Origin: Okeania sp. SIO2B3
GTDB taxonomy: Bacteria; Cyanobacteriota; Cyanobacteriia; Cyanobacteriales; Microcoleaceae
Direction: 5' to 3'
Assembly: GCF_010672525.1 (NCBI RefSeq)
Contig: NZ_JAAHGH010000007.1
Span: 44,691-108,690 of the forward strand
DNA length: 64,000 bases
The position numbers were made by a program, and so were the translations under genes. Positions 10,512 through 19,548 of this stretch are shown here, in pieces. The notes beneath the pieces were generated by a model. It worked only from the letters and a program-made list of their open reading frames with translations, searched no databases and was not told the DNA's origin. Each line of letters begins with the position of its first letter. Position 1 is the first letter of the stretch.

Positions 10512-11312
10512 ATGCAAGACAAAATACTAGAAAAAGAAAGACAATTCCACGATATCTGGGCATCAACTATTGATATAGAAGGTATCCGAGTAGTTGATTA
10601 TTTTGAAAGTTGTACGGCTCCAGAAAATAGATTTATTCTCCAACAAATGGGGGATTTAACTAATAAATATTTGTTAGATTTAGGCTGTGGTGCTGGGGAA
10701 AATAGTGTTTATTTTGCTAAAAAAGGAGCGCGGTGTGTGGCGACAGATTATTCTCCAGGAATGGTGGATGTTGCTGTTAAGTTGGCAGAAACAAATGGGG
10801 TACAAATTGAGGGGAAAGTGATGGATGCAATGGCTTTAGAATTTCCTGATAATACTTTTGATTTTGTTTATGCTTCTAACTTACTTCATCACTTACCAAA
10901 TCCTAAGTTAGCAATTAGAGAAATGCACCGCGTTCTTAAACCTGGTGGTAAAGCTTGTTTTTGGGATCCGTTGAAACATAATCCTGTGATTAATGTTTAT
11001 CGACGCATTGCTACAAAGGTTAGAACTGAGGATGAAATGCCTCTGGATATTAATCTTGTGAATTTTATTAAATCTCTCTATTCAGAAACAGCTTACGATA
11101 CATTTTGGTTAGCAACTTTGTGGATTTTTTTAAGGTTTTATTTGATTGAAAAAATCGATCCAAATAAAGAACGTTATTGGAAAAAAATTATTATTGAACA
11201 TCAAAGATTAGAACCAATGTATCGGAAATTAGAAAGATTAGATGGGGTATTAAAAAAATTGCCTTTGATGAAAAGATTTGCTTGGAATTTAGCAGTAGTT
11301 GCAACTAAATAA
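10512..11312 (+). CDS. SAM-dependent class I methyltransferase (Methyltransf_11 type)
   Basis: The 266-residue protein has a Rossmann-like SAM domain at about residues 45-160. Motif I reads LLDLGCGAGENSVYFAKKG, an acidic turn follows (CVATDYSPGM), and the post-core motifs are FVYASNLLHHLPNP and HRVLKPGGKACFWDP. A C-terminal helical region of about 100 residues, rich in aromatic and basic residues (LRFYLIEKIDPNKERYW), may hold the substrate or touch membrane. The acceptor cannot be named: lipid, quinone or small-molecule methylation are all possible. The ATG follows an AT-rich leader with no strong ribosome site. It is not obviously in an operon. Confidence 0.85.
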   Translation: MQDKILEKERQFHDIWASTIDIEGIRVVDYFESCTAPENRFILQQMGDLTNKYLLDLGCGAGENSVYFAKKGARCVATDYSPGMVDVAVKLAETNGVQIEGKVMDAMALEFPDNTFDFVYASNLLHHLPNPKLAIREMHRVLKPGGKACFWDPLKHNPVINVYRRIATKVRTEDEMPLDINLVNFIKSLYSETAYDTFWLATLWIFLRFYLIEKIDPNKERYWKKIIIEHQRLEPMYRKLERLDGVLKKLPLMKRFAWNLAVVATK

Positions 11313-11677
11313 TGCAGAAGGAAGAAGGAAGAAGGAAGAAGGAAGAAGGCGTTTAGTTATCTAAGAAAGAAGGAAAAATATGGTTTTATCTGAGTTTTAA
11401 GCTTTCGATATGTCCGCGCCCTTTGCTTCGACTGCTATACTTAATAATAAAAACCTTAAACTTTGTAGGTTGGGTTGAGCCTGAGAAACCCAACAAATAC
11501 TTATATCATGTCCGGATAATTAGTTATAAAAAAACTTTCTCCTTCAACTCCAGTTCTTCTTCTTTCTTCCCTCTTTCCTCCTGACTCGGTCCTTCCCCTC
11601 CACCGGAGGGGGAGGGGCGAGGGGTGGGTTAACTACTTCCTACTCCCTACTCCCTCTTTTCTGGAGATGTCTAATTG
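11313..11677. repeat. Intergenic repeats: GAAGGAA array, GGTTGGGTT hairpin, MITE end
   Basis: Bases 11316-11350 are GAAGGAA heptamers. A hairpin with GTTGGGTT and AACCCAAC arms lies at 11467-11492. ATCATGTCCGGATAATTAG at 11507-11526 is an end shared with the element at 38699 and a piece near 58890. A CCCCTCCACCGGAGGGGG motif is at 11596. GGAGATGTCT at 11663-11672 is the end of the AGACATCTCC family and sits just beyond the stop of the WD40 gene. Confidence 0.5.
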
Positions 11678-14600
11678 TCAACGTTCGGAGGATATTTTAG
11701 CAACATCATCACACAAACGCTTATCAGTTTCACTAACAGTGGGGTTATTTTCTAGGTAGTCGCGCATCCAGTCGCAGGCCCACTGATGGAGGCGATCGAA
11801 CGACTCTATATTTCGCCACAATTTTACTGTTTTATCAGCACTGACAGTGGCAATAGTCTTTCCATCCGGGCTAAATGCTATACCATTAACCCAATTCTGA
11901 TGCCCGGTGAGAGTCTGCAATAATTTCCCCTGTTGGTTCCACAATTTTACTGTTTTGTCAGCACTGGCAGTAGCAATAGTCTCTCCATCAGGACTAAATG
12001 CTATACCATTGACCCAATTCTGATGCCCGGTGAGAGTCTGCAATAATTTCCCCTGTTGGTTCCACAATTTTACTGTTTTGTCAGCACTGGCAGTAGCAAT
12101 AATTTCTCCATCGGGACTAAATGCTATACCCAAGACTGAATTATTATGACCGATGAGAGTTTGCAATAATTTTCCCTGTTGGTTCCACAATTTTACTGTT
12201 TTGTCAGCACTGGCAGTAGCAATAATTTCTCCATCCGGACTAAAGACTACACCATTGACCGAATTATCATGGCCGATGAGAGTCTGCAATAATTTTCCTT
12301 GTTGGTTCCACAATTTGACTGTTTTGTCAGCACTGGCAGTGGCAATAGTCTCTCCATCGGGACTAAATGCTATACCATTGACTGTATCCTCATGGTCGGC
12401 AAGAGTCTGCAATAATTTTCCCTTTTGGTTCCACAATTTTCCTGTATTATCACCACTGGCAGTGGCAATAGTCTTTCCATCCGGACTAAACGCTATACCT
12501 CTGACCCAATTCTGATGACCGGTGAGAGTCTGCAATAATTTCCCCTGTTGGTTCCACAATTTTACTGTTTTGTCAGCACTGGCAGTGGCAATAGTCTCTC
12601 CATCCGGACTAAATGCTATACCATTGACCCAATTCTGATGCCCGGTGAGAGTCTGCAATAATTTTCCCTTTTGGTTCCACAATTTTACTGTCTTGTCGTC
12701 ACTGGCAGTGGCAATAGTTTTTCCATCGGGGCTAAATGCTACACCCCAGACCCAATTTTGATGCCCGGAAAGAGTCTGCAATAATTTTCCTTTTTGGTTC
12801 CATAATTTGACTGTATTATCACTACTGGCAGTGGCAATAGTTTTTCCATCGGGGCTAAATGCTACACCCCAGACCCAATTTTGATGCCCGGAAAGAGTCT
12901 GCAATAATTTTCCTTTTTGGTTCCATAATTTGACTGTGTTATCACTACTGGCAGTGGCAATAGTTTCTCCATCAGGGCTAAAGACTACACCATTGACTGA
13001 ATTATCATGGTCGGAAAGAGTCTGCAATAATTTTCCTTTTTGGTTCCATAATTTGACTGTGTTATCACTACTGGCAGTGGCAATAGTTTCTCCATCCGGA
13101 CTAAAGACTACACCATTGACTGAATTATCATGGTCGGTGAGAGTCTGCAATAATTTTCCTTTTTGGTTCCACAATTTTACTGTTTTGTCAGCACTGGCAG
13201 TAGCAATAGTCTCTCCATCCGGACTAAATGCTACACCTCTAACCGTATCTTCATGGTCGGAAAGAGTCTGCAATAATTTTCCCTTTTGGCTCCACAATTT
13301 GACTGTATTGTCAGCACTGGCAGTAGCAATAGTCTTTCCATCAGGACTAAATGCTACACCTCTGACGTTATCCTCATGGCTGGTGAGAGTCTGCAACAGG
13401 TTTCCCTGACGGCTCCACAATTTGACTGTATTGTCAGCATGGCTGGTGAGAGTCTGCAACAGGTTTCCCTGACGGCTCCATAATTTGACTGTATTGTCAG
13501 CACTGGCAGTAGCAATAGTCTCTCCATCAGGACTAAATGTTACGCCAAAGACCCTATCCTCATGCCCCTGAAGGTAGTTAAGTTCTTGATACTTTCCATC
13601 ATCTGTATACATGGCTTGACTCAGAGCATCTGTAATTTGTATTTTGCTCTCAACCTGGGGTTGGAATATTAAATTAGACTTTGGTAGTTGTTTTACTGCT
13701 CTTAAAGCTTGCAGTGTTGCTTCCCAATGTTTATTTGACTCAGATAATAATTTAGCAGTAATACTGTTTCGCACTGCTTTTGCTTCTGCTACTTTGAGAC
13801 TTGCTCGCCAGACTGTGACTGCAGTAATAGTTGCTGCTATAAACGATATTACTAATACTGCAAAACTTATCCGCAGTCGCTTTTCTGCTTTCCGTTTCGC
13901 CTCATCCAATATTTGATTTGCCTTTGCCTGAGCATCCAATTTTATCTGTGCTTCCAACTTTTCCAGCTCGATCGCCTGTTTCTCCACTTCCTGAGCAGCA
14001 GCTAAAAATTGATAGTCGCGATCGCTCAGACTTTGATCTACCGACCACGCTAAAGCATCTGCTAATGCCTGACCCCGCAGCAGTCGTGACTTATCTTGAC
14101 ATTCGGACTCCACCCAAGCTGTAAATGCCTCTGAGTAGGGGCGCAATTTTGCTAACTCCTGCTCTACCCACTGGAGGTTAAATACTTCTTGATAAATACG
14201 GTTAGCAACTTGTAAGCGTCCTTCCTGTTTTATTACTAAACCTGTGAGGCGGAGTTCCATTTGTTCAGGGTTGTCATCTGCCTGGGTGTGGAACCCACCC
14301 CTTGCCCCTCCCAGGAGGGGAATATTGGGAGTGTGGGAGGTTTGGGGAGTATCACTTCTGACTTCTAAAGTGTGGAGAGTATCACTTCTGAGTTCTGAGT
14401 TCTGAGTTCTGACTTCTAAAGTGTGGGGGATTAAAACCTGCTGATACAGACCTAATAACCGACTCGCCCGTTTTTCATTGAATAAAAGGCGATCGCGAAT
14501 TGTCTTTAAATGTTCTGGGTCATCATGTACTTGCCAATTGTCTATTATTCTCTGTCTCACCAAACCTGTGACCCATTTGGTCTCTTGGTCATCAGGTACA

Positions 14601-15376
14601 ATTTCTGGACTATTTCTGATTAACTGACAAACTTTCTGAGTCAAAAATGGTTGACCTCCAGTCCAATCTAAAATTACCTCCATCAACTTATTAATATTGG
14701 TGGTTTTTTCTACTAAACCTTTTGCTAAGGGTTCTACTTCAGCTAACCGAAAACCTGTTAATTTTATGGGTTTACCAATATTAAAAGGAGTGTGTTTTTT
14801 CTCTTTAATTAAATCTGCTGGAGTTGCGACTCCTATCATGGCAAAAGTCAACCGTTGATAATCTGAATTATTTGCCCGTTTGTTATAACAATCTCGGACA
14901 ACTGCAAAAAAGTCATCAGTATTAAAAGGTAGGCTAAGTATACTATCTATTTCATCTACAAAAATCACTATTTTCTCAGAAATTGTCGGCAATAAAATTT
15001 CACCAATAAATTTACTAAATCGTTTTACATTAGAAAGTTGACTATTATTTTCCCACAGTTCTTCAATATCAAAATCATCGTCTAAATTTAAGCCAGTCAA
15101 AATAGTATCAATAATACTGGCATACCATTCTGAAGGGGTAATATCATGAGCACCAATTTCTGTCATATCAATACTGACGCAGGCAATATTTTCCTGTTGT
15201 AAGCGTTGCATGGTTTTGACCCGCAAACTAGATTTTCCCATTTGTCGGGAGTTTAAAACATAGCAAAAATCTCCATTTTTTAAACCTTGATATAAATCGT
15301 TATCAGCTTGTCTTTTGACATAAGTTGTGGCGTGAAGTGGGAGACTACCACCAAGATAATATTCGTAATTATTCAT
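11678..15376 (-). CDS. AAA-like (AAA_35) ATPase with membrane helix and 14 near-identical WD40 blades
   Basis: The protein has 1232 residues. Residues 8-320 are an AAA-like NTPase of the AAA_35 type, with phosphate loop SRQMGKSSL (43-51) and Walker B IVIFVDEID (136-144). Residues 317-363 are a repeat-derived linker. A winged-helix-like stretch (370-460) and a coiled coil (463-500) lead to one membrane helix at 503-523. From residue 600 there are 14 full WD40 repeats of 41 residues plus one stray half-repeat, and a Trp- and Cys-containing tail (DYLENNP.VSE.D..LCD). Fourteen blades fit two seven-bladed propellers. The blades are almost identical in DNA, unlike those of the diverged neighbour at 15607. 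Such proteins are thought to be signalling NTPases with WD40 sensors; the ligand is unknown. The ATG at 15376 gives MNNYEYYLGG, matching the paralogue. Confidence 0.88.
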   Translation of the reverse strand: MNNYEYYLGGSLPLHATTYVKRQADNDLYQGLKNGDFCYVLNSRQMGKSSLRVKTMQRLQQENIACVSIDMTEIGAHDITPSEWYASIIDTILTGLNLDDDFDIEELWENNSQLSNVKRFSKFIGEILLPTISEKIVIFVDEIDSILSLPFNTDDFFAVVRDCYNKRANNSDYQRLTFAMIGVATPADLIKEKKHTPFNIGKPIKLTGFRLAEVEPLAKGLVEKTTNINKLMEVILDWTGGQPFLTQKVCQLIRNSPEIVPDDQETKWVTGLVRQRIIDNWQVHDDPEHLKTIRDRLLFNEKRASRLLGLYQQVLIPHTLEVRTQNSELRSDTLHTLEVRSDTPQTSHTPNIPLLGGARGGFHTQADDNPEQMELRLTGLVIKQEGRLQVANRIYQEVFNLQWVEQELAKLRPYSEAFTAWVESECQDKSRLLRGQALADALAWSVDQSLSDRDYQFLAAAQEVEKQAIELEKLEAQIKLDAQAKANQILDEAKRKAEKRLRISFAVLVISFIAATITAVTVWRASLKVAEAKAVRNSITAKLLSESNKHWEATLQALRAVKQLPKSNLIFQPQVESKIQITDALSQAMYTDDGKYQELNYLQGHEDRVFGVTFSPDGETIATASADNTVKLWSRQGNLLQTLTSHADNTVKLWSRQGNLLQTLTSHEDNVRGVAFSPDGKTIATASADNTVKLWSQKGKLLQTLSDHEDTVRGVAFSPDGETIATASADKTVKLWNQKGKLLQTLTDHDNSVNGVVFSPDGETIATASSDNTVKLWNQKGKLLQTLSDHDNSVNGVVFSPDGETIATASSDNTVKLWNQKGKLLQTLSGHQNWVWGVAFSPDGKTIATASSDNTVKLWNQKGKLLQTLSGHQNWVWGVAFSPDGKTIATASDDKTVKLWNQKGKLLQTLTGHQNWVNGIAFSPDGETIATASADKTVKLWNQQGKLLQTLTGHQNWVRGIAFSPDGKTIATASGDNTGKLWNQKGKLLQTLADHEDTVNGIAFSPDGETIATASADKTVKLWNQQGKLLQTLIGHDNSVNGVVFSPDGEIIATASADKTVKLWNQQGKLLQTLIGHNNSVLGIAFSPDGEIIATASADKTVKLWNQQGKLLQTLTGHQNWVNGIAFSPDGETIATASADKTVKLWNQQGKLLQTLTGHQNWVNGIAFSPDGKTIATVSADKTVKLWRNIESFDRLHQWACDWMRDYLENNPTVSETDKRLCDDVAKISSER
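11800..13580 (-). repeat. 123-bp tandem repeats encoding WD40 blades
   Basis: The DNA repeats with a 123-base (41-codon) period through this span. Adjacent units often differ at only a few bases, including third positions, for example the pair with QNWVWGVAFSPDGKTIATAS. This points to recent expansion or gene conversion. The blade-face triplets after each GH or DH vary as DNS, QNW, EDT, NNS, which are top-surface positions likely to bind ligand. Confidence 0.85.
13376..13501 (-). repeat. 63-bp in-frame tandem duplication (half a WD40 blade)
   Basis: Bases 13376-13438 and 13439-13501 are nearly identical copies starting ATGGCTGGTGAGAG on the plus strand. They add 21 residues (ADNTVKLWSRQ, then GNLLQTLTSH) between blades 1 and 2 without breaking the frame. 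The extra half-blade does not fit a 41-residue repeat and suggests replication slippage. Confidence 0.85.
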
Positions 15377-15606
15377 AGTTAATATAATTAATATGTAAGC
15401 ATTCAGCCGTCAGCTATCAGCACTTCAGCTATTTCTTTTAGTTTAGGATAAAAGCAATATTTAATTGTCTTACTAGAAAAGTTGATTCCCTTGCCCTTAA
15501 AGTCAGTTGTTAATTTAAACACTGTCCTATATAAGATAGTCTTTTTGCTGAAGTCCGCAGCCAGTGAAACAAACCTGATAATTGATAACTGTTCACTGAA
15601 ATGACC
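15377..15606. repeat. Spacer between the WD40 paralogues with a GTAAGCATT-type element fragment
   Basis: GTAAGCATTCAGCCGTCAGC at 15392-15411 is the reverse complement of the right end of the element at 24561-24754, and TGCTGAAGTCCGCAG near 15548 matches the copy at 44820. The opposite terminus is not clear, so this is a partial copy. CACTGAAATGACCTCAC at 15595 resembles ends of another dispersed repeat. The promoter of the upstream-lying gene (start 15376) should be here. Confidence 0.45.
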
Positions 15607-18600
15607 TCACTCCCCAACACCATCACACAAATGGCGATCGCTTTCACTGACATTGGGGTTATTTTGCAGATAATCCCCTATCCATTCACAACCAAGTTTG
15701 ATCAGACTTTCGAGATTCAAATTCCACAAAATTACTTTGCCATCTGTGCTTCCAGAGGCAATCATCTGACCATCTGGACTAAAACAAATACTATTGAGAC
15801 CACGACGATACCCTTGAAAAGTATGTAACTTCCTGCCATTAAAATTCCAAAGCTTAATAGTTCTATCCATACTCGCAGAGGCAAGAATCTGACCATCAGG
15901 GCTAAAACAGAGGCTATAAATCCTACGACTATGCCCCTTAAAAGTTTGTAGTTTAATTCCCTCAAGACTCCAAAGTTTAATAGTATCATCATCACTAGCA
16001 GTAGCAAGTAGTTTCCCAGTAGGGTCGAAAGTAACTGCAATCACTGCATTTCCGTATTCTTGAAGAGTTTGTTCTTCCTTGTTATCCAAATGCCAAAGTT
16101 TGATACTACCATCCTTACTGACAGAAGCAATTATTCTGCCATCAGGACTAAAACTAACATTAAATACTACATCTCTATGTCCCTCAAAAGTTTGTATTTC
16201 TCCACTATCAATACTCCAAAGCTTCACAGTGCTGTCATAACTAACAGAAGCAAGGGTTTGACCGTCGGGGCTAAAACTAACATCATAAACTCGTTCTCTA
16301 TGTCCCTGAAAAGTTTGCAGTTCCTTGCCATCTAGACTCCAGAGTTTAATAGTTTTATCTTCACTAGCGGAGGCAATAATTTTTTGAGTCGGGCTGAAAC
16401 TCACACTATAAATTCTACCTGCATGACCATTAAGGGTTTTCAGTTTTTTACCCTGAATATTCCAAAGTTTAACAGTGCTGTCATAACTAGCGGAAGCAAT
16501 AGTTTGACCGTCAGGGCTAAAACTGACACTACTAACCTCATCGCTATGACCATTGAAAATATTTCGTTCTCTGCTTTTAAGTCTCCAGAGTCTAATTGTA
16601 TTGTCTCTAGAAGCAGAGGCAATAATTTGACCATCAGGGCTAAAACTGACGCTATAAATTCTATTACTATGTCCCTGAAAAGTTTGTAGTTCCTTGCCCT
16701 TAATATTCCATAATTTGATGATTTTGTCTGCACTAGCAGAAGCGATAGTTTGACCGTCAGGGCTAAAACTAACCCCATTTACCCAATCTCTGTTACCTCT
16801 AAAAGTTTTAAATTCTTTGCCATCTAAATTCCAGAGTTTGATAGTTGTGTCCGTACTTGCAGATGCAATAGTTTGACCATCAGGACTAAAACTGATGCTA
16901 TTAACGTGATAAGTGTGCCCAATAAAGGTTTTCAGTTCCCTACCATCTAAACTCCAGAGTTTGATAGTTTTGTCAGCACTGGCAGATGCAAGAGTTTGAG
17001 CATCTGGACTAAAACTGATGCTAGAGACCCGATTTTTATGTCCAACCAGAGTTTGTAATTCCCTGCCATCTAAACTCCAAAGTTTAATAGTTTGATCAAA
17101 ACTTCCAGAAGCAAGAGTTTGACCATCCGGACTGAAACTAACACTACTAACCAGATCGGTATGTCCTGTTGTAAAACTTTGTAATTCTGTTCCGTCAATA
17201 CCCCAAAGTTTAATGGTGCTGTCAGAACCCGCAGATGCAAGTATCTGACCATCAGGATGGAAACAGATGCTATGGATGCGATCGCTATTTCCCGTAAAAG
17301 TTTTTAATTCTCTACCACTGAGACTCCAAAGTTTCAGAGAATTATCCCTACTACCAGAAGCAATCAAAGTACCACTAGGGTTGAAACAAACACTATTTAC
17401 TCCATCTTTATGTCCTTCCAAGCGGTTACACTCTTTAACTCCATAGACTGCCTGATGCAATGCTGTTACCACCAGCATTTCAGCATCAGCTTTTGTTCTA
17501 ATTGATTTGGATAATGATTGTAGAATTTTTGCTGCCCTCAATGCTTCTAATAATGCTTCAAACTCTTGACCTGCTAGAAATAGTGTTTTTGATGAGGCAG
17601 TTTTGAGTAATACTTCTAATATCTGATTTGCCTCAGTTAATATTTGAGCTGCTCGTCTTTCTGCTGCCAATGTCTGTTGCATTTCTCGTTTATCTAGTTC
17701 TTGACTTGCCGTTAAAAATTGATAGTCGCGATCGCTCAGACTTTTATCTACCGCCCACGCCAAAGCATCTGCCAATGCTTGACCCCGTAAAAGTCGCGAC
17801 TCATCTTTACATCCGGACTCTTCCCAAGCACTAAACGCTTCAGAGTAGGGGCGCAACTTTCCCAACTCTTTTTCTACCCACTGCAAATTAAACACTTCTT
17901 GATAGATACGGTTCGCAACTTGTAACCGTCCTTCCTGTTTTACTACTAAACCTGTGAGACGTAACTCCATTTGTTCGGGGTTGTCATTTGCCTGGGTGTG
18001 GGAAGAGGGGGAAGAGGGGGGAGAGGGTGGAGAGGGGGAGGCAAGGGGGATTAAAATTTGCTGATATAGACCTAATAACCGACTTGCCCGTTTTTCATGG
18101 AATAAAAGGCGATCGCGAATGGTCTTTAAATGTTCTGGGTCATCATGTACTTGCCAATTGTCTATGATTTTCTGTCTGAGCAAATCGGCCACCCATTCGG
18201 CCTCCTGACCATCAGATACAATTTCTGGACTATCCTGAATTAATTTACAAACTTTCTGGGTCAAAAATGGTTGGCCTCCGGTCCAATCTAAAATTACCTC
18301 CATCAATTTATTAATATTGGCAGTTTTGTCAACTAAACCTTGTGCTAAGGGCTCTACTTCAGCTAACCGAAAACCTGTTAATTTTATCGCTCTACCAATA
18401 TTAAAAGGAGTACGTTTTTTCTCTTTAATTAAATCTGCTGGAGTTGCGACTCCTATCATGGCAAAAGTTAACTTTTGATAATCGGAATTATCAGCTCTTT
18501 TGTTATAACAATCTCGGACAACTGCAAAAAAATCATCAATATTAAAAGGTAGGCTAATGGTACTGTCTATTTCATCAATAAAAATCACAATATTTTGAGA

Positions 18601-18996
18601 AATAGATGGCAATAAAATTTCACCAATAAATTTACTAAATCGCCTGACATTAGAAAGTTGACTATTAGCTTCCCATAATTCTTCAATATCAAAATCATCA
18701 TCTAAATTTAAGCCTGTCAAAATAGTATCAATAATACTGGCATACCATTCTGAAGGGGTAATATCATGGGTGCCAATTTCTGTCATATCAATACTGACAC
18801 AGGCGATACTTTCCTGTTGTAAACGTTGTATTGTTTTGACCCGCAAACTAGATTTACCCATTTGTCGGGAGTTTAAAACATAGCAAAATTCTCCGTTTTT
18901 TAAACCTTGATATAAGTCTTCATCAGCTTGTCTTTTGACATAAGTTGTGGCGTGAAGTGGAAGACTACCACCAAGATAATATTCATAGTTATTCAT
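15607..18996 (-). CDS. AAA-like (AAA_35) ATPase with 14 diverged WD40 blades, soluble paralogue
   Basis: This 1129-residue protein is a paralogue of the 11678-15376 product. The N-terminal 310 residues are nearly the same: MNNYEYYLGG start, SRQMGKSSL phosphate loop, IVIFIDEIDS Walker B. I chose the ATG at 18996 because it matches the paralogue; the frame continues upstream only through repeat-derived codons. A linker at about 315-335 reads LASPSPPSPPSSPSS and comes from a purine-rich repeat at 17999-18048. No membrane helix follows the coiled coil, unlike the paralogue. Fourteen WD40 repeats fill about residues 545-1100, again two propellers' worth, but here each blade is individually diverged (for example FSPDGQTLASGSFDQTIKLW). 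The tail WIGDYLQNNP.VSESD..LCD is conserved. The two genes are co-directional and 230 bases apart. Confidence 0.88.
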   Translation of the reverse strand: MNNYEYYLGGSLPLHATTYVKRQADEDLYQGLKNGEFCYVLNSRQMGKSSLRVKTIQRLQQESIACVSIDMTEIGTHDITPSEWYASIIDTILTGLNLDDDFDIEELWEANSQLSNVRRFSKFIGEILLPSISQNIVIFIDEIDSTISLPFNIDDFFAVVRDCYNKRADNSDYQKLTFAMIGVATPADLIKEKKRTPFNIGRAIKLTGFRLAEVEPLAQGLVDKTANINKLMEVILDWTGGQPFLTQKVCKLIQDSPEIVSDGQEAEWVADLLRQKIIDNWQVHDDPEHLKTIRDRLLFHEKRASRLLGLYQQILIPLASPSPPSPPSSPSSHTQANDNPEQMELRLTGLVVKQEGRLQVANRIYQEVFNLQWVEKELGKLRPYSEAFSAWEESGCKDESRLLRGQALADALAWAVDKSLSDRDYQFLTASQELDKREMQQTLAAERRAAQILTEANQILEVLLKTASSKTLFLAGQEFEALLEALRAAKILQSLSKSIRTKADAEMLVVTALHQAVYGVKECNRLEGHKDGVNSVCFNPSGTLIASGSRDNSLKLWSLSGRELKTFTGNSDRIHSICFHPDGQILASAGSDSTIKLWGIDGTELQSFTTGHTDLVSSVSFSPDGQTLASGSFDQTIKLWSLDGRELQTLVGHKNRVSSISFSPDAQTLASASADKTIKLWSLDGRELKTFIGHTYHVNSISFSPDGQTIASASTDTTIKLWNLDGKEFKTFRGNRDWVNGVSFSPDGQTIASASADKIIKLWNIKGKELQTFQGHSNRIYSVSFSPDGQIIASASRDNTIRLWRLKSRERNIFNGHSDEVSSVSFSPDGQTIASASYDSTVKLWNIQGKKLKTLNGHAGRIYSVSFSPTQKIIASASEDKTIKLWSLDGKELQTFQGHRERVYDVSFSPDGQTLASVSYDSTVKLWSIDSGEIQTFEGHRDVVFNVSFSPDGRIIASVSKDGSIKLWHLDNKEEQTLQEYGNAVIAVTFDPTGKLLATASDDDTIKLWSLEGIKLQTFKGHSRRIYSLCFSPDGQILASASMDRTIKLWNFNGRKLHTFQGYRRGLNSICFSPDGQMIASGSTDGKVILWNLNLESLIKLGCEWIGDYLQNNPNVSESDRHLCDGVGE

Positions 18997-19548
18997 AGTT
19001 AATTTGAAGAAGGAAAAGGGAAGAAGCAAGAAGTAAGAAGTGGATGGAAATTCTAACTCCAAGCTGATAGCTCAAAGCTTTTATTTGACAGCGAGTTAAA
19101 GTATTAATCTTTAGATTTCTACCAACAGACTAAAGCATCATAGCAATATTGTATGAAATTGGTATAAGTTTAGCTTCGTCTCAATTTATTAGATATGATA
19201 TTCATCAGTAAGATACATCTATTTTAATTCTTTCTATTTTTATTATTTTCTGTTTCCTAAAATATCGGTAATTAAGAGGTTGTCTGAGAAGTCTTATTTG
19301 CTACATCAAAGCCCCCTAAATCCCCCAATTTTGGGGTAATTTTAGCAGCTAATGGATTCTTGTTCCCCCCATAATTGAGGGGCTAGGGGGGCAAAATTCA
19401 GTATTAAAAACTTTTCAGATATCCTCTAAATCTTGCCAAAAAATTATTATGTTATAATTATTAGAATAAAGAACAAAGAAAATATTAGAGTTAAGGTTCC
19501 ATTTTTGATTATACACCTACATCTAATCAACTTAACTTCATCTGACTC
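18997..19548. mobile_element. Intergenic region with a MITE-like element at 19275-19427
   Basis: The element has ends AGAGGTTGTCTGA and TCAGATATCCTCT (imperfect inverted repeat) and an interior with CCCCCTAAATCCCCC, CCCCAATTTTGGGG and TTGTTCCCCCC tracts. It is the inverse of the element at about 10236-10381, sharing GAATTTTGCCCCCCTA and TTTGCTACATCA blocks. Bases 18997-19270 are AT-rich with a short GAAGGAAAAG run and should contain the promoter for the WD40 gene. Bases 19432-19548 precede the DUF2059 gene. Confidence 0.55.

Noticed and set aside
12153-13483. Long plus-strand frames (up to 159 codons) opposite the WD40 array
   Set aside because: They are antisense to the 123-bp repeats, repeat with the same period, and have low-complexity Ser/Leu/Pro content; the open frames follow from the periodic coding strand.
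15762-17252. Frames on both strands overlapping the second WD40 array
   Set aside because: Out-of-phase reflections of the WD40 repeats with no start signals or family likeness.
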